Origin: a virus
Virus record (IMG/VR): IMGVR_UViG_3300032242_000050
Coordinates: 1 to 37,606 of that record
DNA: 37,606 nucleotides
Reading direction: 5' to 3' (one strand)
The position numbers and the translations under genes are program-made. The notes under the pieces are model-generated. The model did not search any database, was not told the origin of the DNA, and saw only the letters and a program-made list of their open reading frames with translations. Positions 7,065-15,096 of the stretch are shown here, piece by piece. The number at the start of each line of letters is the position of its first letter. The first letter of the stretch is position 1.

Positions 7065-8513
7065 CTAAATATCTACTTTTGTAATCGTGAACGGATATTT
7101 TGCGTCCTTATAAAATTTCTTACGTTCTGTTAAATGCCTCTTAGCATACTTACAACTCGATGTTATGTCCCAGATCTGAACAAAGTCTTTATCTTCTGCT
7201 TTACGTATTCCACGCCCGATAGACTGAATGACGCGAACAAAAGACTTGCCAGGCTCAAGGAGAACAAGATTAAAGATGCGAGGAATATTAATGCCCACAG
7301 CAGCAACACCATATGTTGCCACGATAATCTTGTTATCGCTTGTTTTAATCTCGTCATACTCTTCTTTCCGTTCTTTTGATTTTACAGCACCACTTACAAA
7401 TGCAGCCTCCGGAATTAAATCAATTAACTGCTTTCCGGAATCAATACGATTAACTAGAACAAGTGTATTACCCGTTAGTGCTATCTCGTTTATCTTTTTG
7501 CTTAACCATTTAATGCGATCAGGATCTGTAACTAGATACTTGTATTCGTCGGCATATGACCGGAATTCTTTAACGTCTGTTACTTGTGTAATGTTAACAT
7601 GACACTGTGCTAAGATACCTTTTTCTTGTAGTTGATTAGCAGTAACACGATGTATAACTTCACCAATTGAACAGCGTATTGATTCATATTCAAACTTCTC
7701 TTTAGGAACAGTTCCAGTTAGTCCCCAACGTATAGGAGAGTTAGCAAAGTTAACAGTAAGTAGTTTCTTAAGCACTTCTGCCTTTGCTTGATGTACTTCG
7801 TCAATAATAATAGCAGCAACACCTTCAGTAAACTCTGCTAATGTAAGTAATTCAGTATCGTGGCTCTTCTTATCTAGTATGTTTAGACTCTGCCAAGTAC
7901 AGATCGTATGTGTCTTGTTAAGTTCTTTACGATCTCCGTAATAAACTCCGACGTCTAGTCCTACATTAATGTAGTCTTCTTCTGTCTGCTCTACTAGGCT
8001 TTTGTTTGGAACGATAATCATTGTCCTGCCATACTTCTCGCAGATCTTGCTTAGGGTCGCGGTCATAATCGTCTTTCCCGCCCCAGTAGCAACTTCTTGG
8101 AGTGCTTGTGGAGTTTCTAGGAAATTATTGATGACTTCAACTTGATCATCACGTAGCCGTATCGGCTTGCCGGCGAATCTATGACCACTTGGCCAAACTT
8201 TGTCTCCCCAAAATTCCTCTGTGATCTTTTCAAAAACAATTTTAGGGTGTTGCCTGTGATCATCAACTTCGATATCGTAGCCTAGATCATCAAGTATAGG
8301 TAGGATATCATCAAGTTGATTGATGTATCCAGTACCCCCAACTCCAAAGAATGCTACAGTACCATCCCACCTACCTAAGCGATAAGAAGGTTGATACCTT
8401 GCCCATGGGACTTCATACTTGAACTTATTAGCCAGTTTCTTTCTAGCTTCAAGACTCAAGCCTTCGAATTTAATATTAACTTCATCCTTGATTATAAGTT
8501 TACAACTTGACAA
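7065..8513 (-). CDS. uvsW: UvsW, SF2 RNA-DNA and DNA helicase
   Basis: The 482-aa helicase remodels branched DNA and R-loops and helps switch T4-like phages to recombination-dependent replication. An N-terminal substrate domain (FKYEVPWARYQPSYRLGRWDG) precedes the motor, which has Walker A ATGAGKT at 142-148, DEVH at 238-241, GLTGT at 264-268 and motif VI QSIGRGIRK at 430-438. Length is close to T4 UvsW (503). No ATG lies near the start. The protein begins at TTG (8511-8513) with an AGGA 8 nt upstream, overlapping the preceding gene by 14 nt. The weak start may keep its level low. Confidence 0.93.
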   Translation of the reverse strand: MSSCKLIIKDEVNIKFEGLSLEARKKLANKFKYEVPWARYQPSYRLGRWDGTVAFFGVGGTGYINQLDDILPILDDLGYDIEVDDHRQHPKIVFEKITEEFWGDKVWPSGHRFAGKPIRLRDDQVEVINNFLETPQALQEVATGAGKTIMTATLSKICEKYGRTMIIVPNKSLVEQTEEDYINVGLDVGVYYGDRKELNKTHTICTWQSLNILDKKSHDTELLTLAEFTEGVAAIIIDEVHQAKAEVLKKLLTVNFANSPIRWGLTGTVPKEKFEYESIRCSIGEVIHRVTANQLQEKGILAQCHVNITQVTDVKEFRSYADEYKYLVTDPDRIKWLSKKINEIALTGNTLVLVNRIDSGKQLIDLIPEAAFVSGAVKSKERKEEYDEIKTSDNKIIVATYGVAAVGINIPRIFNLVLLEPGKSFVRVIQSIGRGIRKAEDKDFVQIWDITSSCKYAKRHLTERKKFYKDAKYPFTITKVDI

Positions 8514-9699
8514 TGTTACGTCCTAAAATTGTTTTTAGATTAGTGTCTGTATAGTATAACACATATGGATGATGTTCAATCAATTTCTGTATAGAAGTGT
8601 GTGAAAAATACATTCCACTAGTGATAACAAACTTAGGCTTAAATCCTGTCTTATACAATATCTTTGGTAACTTGCTTTTAACAAATACTACCTTAGTATT
8701 CTCATCTAACATATTATTTAAGCTGTTCTGTTTAATAAGTTCGTTAAACTTTTTGTTCATCTGACTGCGGAATAAGACAGTCATTTCTTTCTTGTTTACA
8801 CCAATAGACTTAAACATAGTGTACCAACCGTCTAGGGCAGAATGTAAGTTCCTCTCATCAGTTAACACTACAAGTATTGGCCATTGTTGTATAGCATTAA
8901 TAGCAGTACTTAGGTTTATATCTTCCTTAAGAGAACAAGTAGATCCATCTAACTTTAACATGTTCTGTACAAGTTCATCGTTAGATATAGAAGGTATCTG
9001 ATCAGTTAATTTCTTACTAGGACTAAGTCCTAAACTCCTGGCTAAGAAGATATCAGGAATAATATTGTTAGAACGATGTTCGTTAAAGTAATTAACAACA
9101 CTCTTATGTGAGTTACGTAATACGAGAGTGTTATCTACATAGTCAACGATTGGTTTATGTTCTTCAAAGTTGTCTTTGATTGTTTTAATTTCATCGTACC
9201 ATATCTGGAGTTTAGGATCAATTTCAAACTCAAATTCTTTTAGACATTCGATAATTCCATAGATGTTTTTATCTGTTAGATAAAAGAACTTCTCACGATC
9301 AAAGAAAGTATAATCACCACGATACACGCTAAAGATCTTGTTGATCTTCTTATCAAATGGTAACTTCACTCGGATGTATTGTTTACCTTCGTGATCAACT
9401 AGATAGATCTTTTTCTCTAATTCTAGAGCACGGAAAGGATACTTATAGATTGGATTGTTAACAAGGAATACATAGTTTGGAATATCCTTATACAATTCCA
9501 TATTATTTTGAAATATAGTTAGTAACAGAGTTGCTTGTTTCTCCGTTAGAGCTAATGGTGTACTCTTTAGTAATTGTGCGCTCATGCTAAAGATAACACT
9601 CTTATCTCTAGGAGAGAGCTTAGAGTTATCAACACAGTTGCTAGGATCACGTATGTAGTGAGTAAGATCTTCTATGTACATCATTTTATTATTATACAT
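8500..9699 (-). CDS. Unknown 399-aa protein between UvsY and UvsW
   Basis: The N-terminal quarter is helical (SKLSPRDKSVIFSMSAQLL, then ALTEKQATLLLTIFQNN). The C-terminal part alternates strands and helices as in RecA-like folds: WPILVVLTDERNLHSALDGW, TVLFRSQMNKKFNEL, TKVVFVKSKLP, KFVITSGMYFS, YVLYYTDTN. No Walker A, DExx or arginine-finger motif is present, so if it derives from a helicase it has lost catalysis. Starts at ATG 9697, 9682 or 9679 are all possible, and none has a clear ribosome site. Its position suggests a partner of UvsW or UvsY, which is inference. Confidence 0.7.
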   Translation of the reverse strand: MYNNKMMYIEDLTHYIRDPSNCVDNSKLSPRDKSVIFSMSAQLLKSTPLALTEKQATLLLTIFQNNMELYKDIPNYVFLVNNPIYKYPFRALELEKKIYLVDHEGKQYIRVKLPFDKKINKIFSVYRGDYTFFDREKFFYLTDKNIYGIIECLKEFEFEIDPKLQIWYDEIKTIKDNFEEHKPIVDYVDNTLVLRNSHKSVVNYFNEHRSNNIIPDIFLARSLGLSPSKKLTDQIPSISNDELVQNMLKLDGSTCSLKEDINLSTAINAIQQWPILVVLTDERNLHSALDGWYTMFKSIGVNKKEMTVLFRSQMNKKFNELIKQNSLNNMLDENTKVVFVKSKLPKILYKTGFKPKFVITSGMYFSHTSIQKLIEHHPYVLYYTDTNLKTILGRNIVKL

Positions 9700-9719
9700 A
9701 GAAGTTAGATATATGTCAA

Positions 9720-10175
9720 TTACAAACTTGCATCTTCCATGCCAGCAACTCTCAATTTGATAACATTACTAAGTTGCCATTGTTTAATATCTAGACCCTT
9801 AATGATTCCTAACCACTTGTTACGTAGTAAGGCAAACTCATTAATAATCTTTTCAAAATCCACTACATCGGCTTCACCATCTACATATTTTTCTACGTCT
9901 CGACTAGAAAGAGATCGTTGATAATTCTCTAAGTACTTCTTAAAAAATTGGCTACGTAGACGGCGTTGCTCGATATTTAGGTATTCTAAAATAGCTTCAA
10001 TCTCTTGTAGCTGATTGTAACGATGCTCAACTATACCGGGCATCGACGCTGCGGCTTTCTCAATATTTCCAACTATCTTTACTTCTCTACGAGCTTCAGT
10101 AAGTTCGTATTCATAGTATGTAATAGCTTCAGGAATATTAGAAATATCTTGGCTAACTTTAGAATACCATGTCAT
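9720..10175 (-). CDS. uvsY: UvsY recombination mediator
   Basis: The 151-aa protein loads UvsX onto gp32-coated single-stranded DNA. It matches UvsY in length (T4: 137) and in character: a helical, basic protein with the family-like segment MPGIVEHRYNQLQEIEAILEYL at about 44-65, then RRLRSQFFKKYLENYQRSLSSRDVEKYVDG. It follows UvsX and the 72-aa gene, a common order in marine T4-like phages. The ATG at 10173-10175 is 7 nt past the preceding stop. Confidence 0.88.
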   Translation of the reverse strand: MTWYSKVSQDISNIPEAITYYEYELTEARREVKIVGNIEKAAASMPGIVEHRYNQLQEIEAILEYLNIEQRRLRSQFFKKYLENYQRSLSSRDVEKYVDGEADVVDFEKIINEFALLRNKWLGIIKGLDIKQWQLSNVIKLRVAGMEDASL

Positions 10176-10182
10176 GTATCAC

Positions 10183-10401
10183 TCAATCGTCATCATAGTC
10201 TTCGGGCTCTTCAATATCTAGTGCGATGCGTATAGCTTCGTCTAGATCATCATCGTTTCCTAGAGAGTTTTCAATATGCTGTTCACTTACACCATTTTCA
10301 CTAAGGATGTCAACAAACTTCTCAGCGACAACAGCTAACTGCTTCTTATCTGAATACTCTCTAATTAAGTGCCAAATTTCTACAATAAGTTCTTCGTTCA
10401 T
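10183..10401 (-). CDS. Small acidic protein, 72 aa, between UvsX and UvsY
   Basis: The first 55 residues are two or three helices (ELIVEIWHLIREYSDKKQLA, AEKFVDILSENGVSEQHI). The C-terminus is very acidic (DLDEAIRIALDIEEPEDYDDD), which may mimic nucleic acid or contact the basic UvsX/UvsY proteins. ATG 10399-10401 overlaps the UvsX stop (ATGA). No known family. Synteny suggests a recombination accessory factor. Confidence 0.75.
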   Translation of the reverse strand: MNEELIVEIWHLIREYSDKKQLAVVAEKFVDILSENGVSEQHIENSLGNDDDLDEAIRIALDIEEPEDYDDD

Positions 10402-11459
10402 TCTACTGGTTCTCCGGTAATTTCTTCTACAGCCACTGATTCAACTGGCTTGATTAGTATATAGTCTAACATAACCATATTCAACAATTCTCCAGTCCAC
10501 TTCTTGCGATATTCTAAGAATTCATTACCTTTAGAATCTGTATACTTGAGACGATTGCCCTGCTCCTTGATAATACCCTTCTTCTCAAAGAGTTCAAGCA
10601 ATCCACTATAAGGATTCATACCAGTCTCATAGGGTATCTTGATCTGCAAACTTTCAAAAGGTTTAGCATAACGAGTCTTCATGATCTTACAAGCAGCACG
10701 GATACCATTTACTTCCGATACCTTATTACCGTCCTCATCTTCCTTAAGCTTTAGCTTCTTCATAGCAACTACGATACTAGAAGCATATACGAACCCCTGT
10801 CCACCTGAGATCTTATCGTCTGGATCAAACATATCTTGGCTTGCATATGTGTGATTAGTACACACCATACCTACATTATATGATCCAAACATATTAACAC
10901 AGTTACGGACAAGTGCTGTTAGCGCCTTAGGCTTACGGCCCATATCACCCTTTAGATCACCTGCTTCGAACTGATTGATATCAGTCGGTGTTAGTAGCAT
11001 ACCGAGACTGTCAACAACAAACAAGACCTTAGGTCTTTCACCATCAGGCATTGCCTTATATTCTTTCATAAACTCGTGGATAGTTCTAGCAACATCATCG
11101 ATCATTGCCATATTGAGTTTAAGCATCTTCTCAGGACTAGTATCAACTCCTAATGCGTGTAACCACTTTTCATCTAGTGCGTTTTCACTATCAATAAGCA
11201 CTACGAAGATATCTTGTTCCTGAGCATACTTAACGATGTTACCAGAACAGATATAACTCTTACCTGCGCCCGATTCTCCAGCAAACACAGTAACCTTACC
11301 TAGTGGAATACCTCTATGGAAGTCTCCACTGATGAGATAGTTTAGTGCGTAATTGCCTGTTGAAACCCAATCAGTTGGATCATTAAACCCTACACCAAGT
11401 CCATCAATGCTCTTAGTTAGAGTCTTTCTAAATTTTGTAATATCAAATGTTTTTGCCAT
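10398..11459 (-). CDS. uvsX: UvsX, RecA-like recombinase
   Basis: The 353-aa protein forms filaments on single-stranded DNA and drives strand exchange, which initiates recombination-dependent replication. It has Walker A GESGAGKS at 61-68, Walker B KVLFVVDSLGM at 144-154, and the ISGGQGFVYASSIVV segment that corresponds to the L2 region. Length fits the family (T4: 391). An AGGTATG immediately before the ATG (11457-11459) gives only a short ribosome site. Downstream genes overlap it, so UvsX, the 72-aa protein and UvsY are likely one translation unit. Confidence 0.95.
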   Translation of the reverse strand: MAKTFDITKFRKTLTKSIDGLGVGFNDPTDWVSTGNYALNYLISGDFHRGIPLGKVTVFAGESGAGKSYICSGNIVKYAQEQDIFVVLIDSENALDEKWLHALGVDTSPEKMLKLNMAMIDDVARTIHEFMKEYKAMPDGERPKVLFVVDSLGMLLTPTDINQFEAGDLKGDMGRKPKALTALVRNCVNMFGSYNVGMVCTNHTYASQDMFDPDDKISGGQGFVYASSIVVAMKKLKLKEDEDGNKVSEVNGIRAACKIMKTRYAKPFESLQIKIPYETGMNPYSGLLELFEKKGIIKEQGNRLKYTDSKGNEFLEYRKKWTGELLNMVMLDYILIKPVESVAVEEITGEPVE

Positions 11460-11512
11460 TCATACCTCCAGATTGTAAAGAGTAGTGGGGAATTGCTTCC
11501 CCACTCTTTATC

Positions 11513-12487
11513 TTACTTAGACTGCCTTGCGCGGATCATGCTTAGGATGTCGTTAGCCTTGCTATCACCTGAACTCTTTGTCTCAGCAACAGGTGGTGCA
11601 ACCTTTGCTGGAGTTGGCTCAAAAGGGATATCATCATCCTCCACTACAGCTGCCTTAGGCGATGCTGCTTGTGTACGAGTGTTTGGATCACCAGTTGCCT
11701 GGCTCATGCCAGCAGCGCGATAATACTGCCCCCACTTCTCTGCGTCGTAGGCCTCGCCATCAACAGATGCTTCAAACATCTCCTTGATAACCTTAAGTTC
11801 TACGTCAGTTGGCTTCTTAGGTAGATAGTCCTTTAGATTGAACAGTCCATGTGCATTAATTGCCTTAATGTCATTATCATTAAGAGCACGCTCACGACGC
11901 CCCCACTTTGAAGTAGAATAGTCAGCAAATCCACCCTTGCTTGTCTTAGCAATTCGGAAATCTAGACCATGCTGATAGTCAGTTGGGAGATCCTCAATCT
12001 CTGGATCAAGTAGTGCTGCACGGACGATTTGGAAGATCTGAGGACCGAGGATAAACCTACGGATAGGATTCTCTGGAGTATTCTCTTCCTTAAGAGGATC
12101 GTCAACGACAACGCCCTGGAACAGATATGAACGCTTCTTCCAATACTTACGGCCCATATCCTCAAGGCTCTTGTCCTTGAACCAGCCGCGTACTTCACTC
12201 AATACTGGGCAAGTCTCCCCCCACATCTCTACGCAAGGTACCTGTACCTGTGTAGGACGTGAATCAGTTTCACCCTTAACACCGTTGAACGGAAGCTTAA
12301 TCATTGCTCGCTCAACCCAGAAAAATGTATTATTTGCATCACCATCTGGTAAGAATCGAAGCAGTGCTTCCTGTCCTTCTTTTAAATTCCAGAACGGATA
12401 AACTGCGTTATCACCACCACCCTGGTTACCTGATGACTTTGTCTCTTGCTCGCGAAGTTTTGCGCGAATTTCTGCTAATGATGCCAT
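11513..12487 (-). CDS. 32: Single-stranded DNA-binding protein gp32
   Basis: The 324-aa protein coats single-stranded DNA and organises replication and repair proteins. The N-terminus carries the LAST-like cooperativity motif (IRAKLRE, 7-13). The OB-type core includes YPFWNLKEGQEALLRFLPDGD and an aromatic-rich region. Only two cysteines (C85, C93 in PCVEMWGETCPV) are near the expected zinc site. The linker after 265 is low complexity and contains DDDIPF at 284-289, like the tip of bacterial SSB, but followed by 35 more residues. AGGAG sits 9 nt before ATG 12485-12487. It leads the recombination operon. Confidence 0.92.
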   Translation of the reverse strand: MASLAEIRAKLREQETKSSGNQGGGDNAVYPFWNLKEGQEALLRFLPDGDANNTFFWVERAMIKLPFNGVKGETDSRPTQVQVPCVEMWGETCPVLSEVRGWFKDKSLEDMGRKYWKKRSYLFQGVVVDDPLKEENTPENPIRRFILGPQIFQIVRAALLDPEIEDLPTDYQHGLDFRIAKTSKGGFADYSTSKWGRRERALNDNDIKAINAHGLFNLKDYLPKKPTDVELKVIKEMFEASVDGEAYDAEKWGQYYRAAGMSQATGDPNTRTQAASPKAAVVEDDDIPFEPTPAKVAPPVAETKSSGDSKANDILSMIRARQSK

Positions 12488-12533
12488 GTTGCCTATCTCC
12501 TATGTTGCCTTGGCTTGTGTTTAAATGTGCCTA

Positions 12534-12573
12534 AAATAAAACTGCACTATAATACTATAGCGCAGTTTTATTT
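12534..12573 (-). terminator. Strong hairpin upstream of gp32
   Basis: Arms 12534-12550 and 12557-12573 pair over 17 positions with a single A/C mismatch and a 6-base loop. The A/T-rich outer stem means U-rich RNA follows on either strand, so it could terminate in both directions. It separates the 826-aa late gene from the gp32 operon. Confidence 0.6.
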
Positions 12574-12576
12574 ATC
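12569..12576 (-). promoter_or_regulatory. Late-type motif GATAAATA entering the gp32 hairpin
   Basis: GATAAATA on the minus strand is 82 nt before the gp32 ATG. Its last bases form the outer stem of the hairpin at 12534-12573, so a transcript started from it would begin within the stem. It may be functional or incidental to the terminator's A/T stem. Confidence 0.35.
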
Positions 12577-12600
12577 TGTCAATGTATATTTTTGATTTTT

Positions 12601-15081
12601 TTAGCTTACGCCTGCAAGTTTTCTCATTCTCATTAGATTCTCATCAAATGATCCCTTTAACTGTTCAATCATCTTCTTAGCATGACCAACTGCGTTTGGA
12701 CCAAACTTCTTATCTACACTTACTAATACACCAGTCTCACCACGTGGAAACTTTCCAGTATTCCTATCGTATAGTGACTTAACATATTCAGCAATTTCGT
12801 TTGATCCATCCTGCATTCCTGGTTCCATCTCTTCTGCCTGTTCTGGCGGAGGTGGAGCATTTGGATCTGCTGGTGCTGCTGGTGCAGGTGCTGCTGCATT
12901 TGGGTCTGCTGCTGGCTCTGCGGGTGCTGCTGGGGCAGGTTCTGCTGCTGGTGCTGCTGGCTCGTTTCCGCCTACCATATCGCCTGTATCTATTTGATCT
13001 ACTACCTGTGGTACGTTTTCTTTAATCCATTCCATAACTGCTGGACGCACACACTCGTTCGAATCTAATTTACCTATTTCTTTAAGCTTATGCGATAGCT
13101 CAGGATCATCTATGATGCCCTTGAGACTTTCTATAGCGTTTACGCCATTTGTTCCTGCGGGGAAGTGGCTTGACATCAGATTGTTTAAACTTTTTATTGC
13201 ATTTCCTTGTATTTCTGGATCACCGCTCATTAAACTGCTTTTGTCGCCTGTTATGTTATCAAGTAGTCTTGAATACTCTGATACATAGTCTATCTTCTCA
13301 TCATCATCTTCTTCAGTGTCTTCTCTCTTAAGTAATAGATTTTCAATTTCTTCAAATGTTGTACTCTCATTAGAGAACATAGGAACATACTTAACTTTGG
13401 ACATCATTAACTTGATTAGTCCATTAACTTCACGTTGTTCATCTTTTTCCATCTTTGGATAATCGTCGCTGATACGTGATAGTAATAGTGAGATACGATC
13501 ATCCTTAACATGCGTTGCTAAATGCTCAATTGTTAGTGCATTACGTGTAACATTATTTGTTGCCTTTGGTTCTGCTGTAGCAGCTCTAGCCTGTAATAAT
13601 CCTAAACGTGCTGATGCCTTTTCTAATCCATATTGTGTCTGTTTGTCTCTTGGATTTTCTTTGGCGGCTTTTTCAAGTTCTCTAATCTGATTATGTGTTC
13701 CGTCGATTGCTTTTTGTATTGATGCCTTATCAAATGGTTCCATCTTAATAATAGGAGTTGCCTGTAGTGCCATCATTAGATCGTACGATTCATCACGTGG
13801 CTTGTCTTTAAACTTACCAAATGTGCTACCGATTGGCTCTGAAGCAGCATCACTATCATCATAATCACCCGATGGCTTACCCTGTCCTTTGCCTGGAGCA
13901 CCCTTAACAAATGGTGCTGCTTCCTTAGTCAGTCTATCAACTGCTCTACCAATTCCAACACCTCGATTCTTTTCTTTACGAGTTACATCGGCTTCAGAAT
14001 CTTTTGAAATATGTGAGGAAGGATCTTGTGCGCGGCCTTTGTAATAACTATTAGATGATCTAGACTGTGAAGCACCTTTTACATAATTTCCAAGTGTTTT
14101 TGGACCCAATTCAGTAACTTGATCTTCGCCAAGCAAGTCTGTAATGTACGGAAATAGATCAACTAGTTCTTCATTAAACTGTTGTATTGTAAATCTGCTC
14201 TTTAGATTCTCTAATACTTCCGGACTTAATGCTGTCCTGTCGAATGCAACAAAGTTTTCCTTTACAGTTTCGTATCCACGTTGCTTCTGGATGCTCTCTA
14301 GTGTCTTCTTAACAGACTTTACCTTAATACGAGCAGCATCGGCAATTGGAAGTATCTCTGTATTCTCTAGGAAAGCATGGCGACTAACAAGTTGATTGAA
14401 CCGGCGTAGGTTATAGATATTTTCACTTAGACTTACTATATATTGTCCAAATCCATCATATGGATTTCCACCATTAGCAACATGTCTCTGCATTGCTCGT
14501 GCGCCCGAAAGATGTATAAAAGGATAACGGAATCTTTCTCCATTAGCACTTTCGACGTATACTGATTCAATGTTTCTAGTGCGGCTATTAATCCCTGCTT
14601 CATCGATCTTCTTTGAGTGGCGGATGATCAACTTTGTGTTTTCAAGTTTCTGATAACTTGATCTTGTTGATCCATATAATGATGATTCGCTCATTTCCTG
14701 ATCCTTATTTTTCTTTGATAAAAAGTTAAAATCTCTCTTATCTAAATTCTTCTTGACAATATTTTTTGGTTCAAATGATAACAATCTCTTCTTAGCAAAC
14801 ATTCTCATATTTTTAAGAAAATTAAACCATTCTTCTTTTACAATATCATCATTATCTTTTATAGTATCGTTACTATAGAATATTTTCATAGTGCCTTCAT
14901 CAGATAAACTAATGCTTATCGATGAGATAACTTTACCTGCAACAGTAAAGTCAAAGTCAAAAAATACTGCTTTACGAGGATCAACGGTGCTCATGCCTCC
15001 TTGATCTCCTAATCGTATCTTAGGAAAGTGGCTTTTTAATTTTAAAAATAATTCGTTACTGACTGAACTGTTGCTAGACAT
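12601..15081 (-). CDS. Large conserved T4-like marine phage protein, 826 aa
   Basis: The first ~240 residues form a conserved domain (SNELFLKLKSHFPKIRLGD, FFDFDFTVAGKVISSISISL, WFNFLKNMRMFAKKRLLSF, YPFIHLSGARAMQRHVANGGNP). I associate this with a protein next to gp17 or gp32 in marine T4-like phages, with no assigned function. The middle carries ELGPKTLGNYVKGAS (324-338) and GIGRAVDRLTK (377-387), a pair also present in the 367-aa protein on the other side of gp17. Residues ~705-755 are an Ala/Pro-rich linker. The C-terminal 60 residues are helical. A GATAAATA late motif lies 7 nt before the ATG. Probably a structural or packaging-associated protein. Confidence 0.72.
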   Translation of the reverse strand: MSSNSSVSNELFLKLKSHFPKIRLGDQGGMSTVDPRKAVFFDFDFTVAGKVISSISISLSDEGTMKIFYSNDTIKDNDDIVKEEWFNFLKNMRMFAKKRLLSFEPKNIVKKNLDKRDFNFLSKKNKDQEMSESSLYGSTRSSYQKLENTKLIIRHSKKIDEAGINSRTRNIESVYVESANGERFRYPFIHLSGARAMQRHVANGGNPYDGFGQYIVSLSENIYNLRRFNQLVSRHAFLENTEILPIADAARIKVKSVKKTLESIQKQRGYETVKENFVAFDRTALSPEVLENLKSRFTIQQFNEELVDLFPYITDLLGEDQVTELGPKTLGNYVKGASQSRSSNSYYKGRAQDPSSHISKDSEADVTRKEKNRGVGIGRAVDRLTKEAAPFVKGAPGKGQGKPSGDYDDSDAASEPIGSTFGKFKDKPRDESYDLMMALQATPIIKMEPFDKASIQKAIDGTHNQIRELEKAAKENPRDKQTQYGLEKASARLGLLQARAATAEPKATNNVTRNALTIEHLATHVKDDRISLLLSRISDDYPKMEKDEQREVNGLIKLMMSKVKYVPMFSNESTTFEEIENLLLKREDTEEDDDEKIDYVSEYSRLLDNITGDKSSLMSGDPEIQGNAIKSLNNLMSSHFPAGTNGVNAIESLKGIIDDPELSHKLKEIGKLDSNECVRPAVMEWIKENVPQVVDQIDTGDMVGGNEPAAPAAEPAPAAPAEPAADPNAAAPAPAAPADPNAPPPPEQAEEMEPGMQDGSNEIAEYVKSLYDRNTGKFPRGETGVLVSVDKKFGPNAVGHAKKMIEQLKGSFDENLMRMRKLAGVS

Positions 15082-15088
15082 TATAAGT

Positions 15089-15096
15089 TATTTATC
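15089..15096 (-). promoter_or_regulatory. Late promoter GATAAATA for the 826-aa gene
   Basis: The motif overlaps the gp17 stop codon (15092-15094) and is only 7 nt from ATG 15079-15081. With T4 spacing the message would have almost no leader. Confidence 0.55.

Noticed and set aside
6693-7133. 146-residue plus-strand open frame
   Set aside because: It runs antisense across the 168-aa conserved gene and into UvsW, with no ribosome site or protein-like composition.
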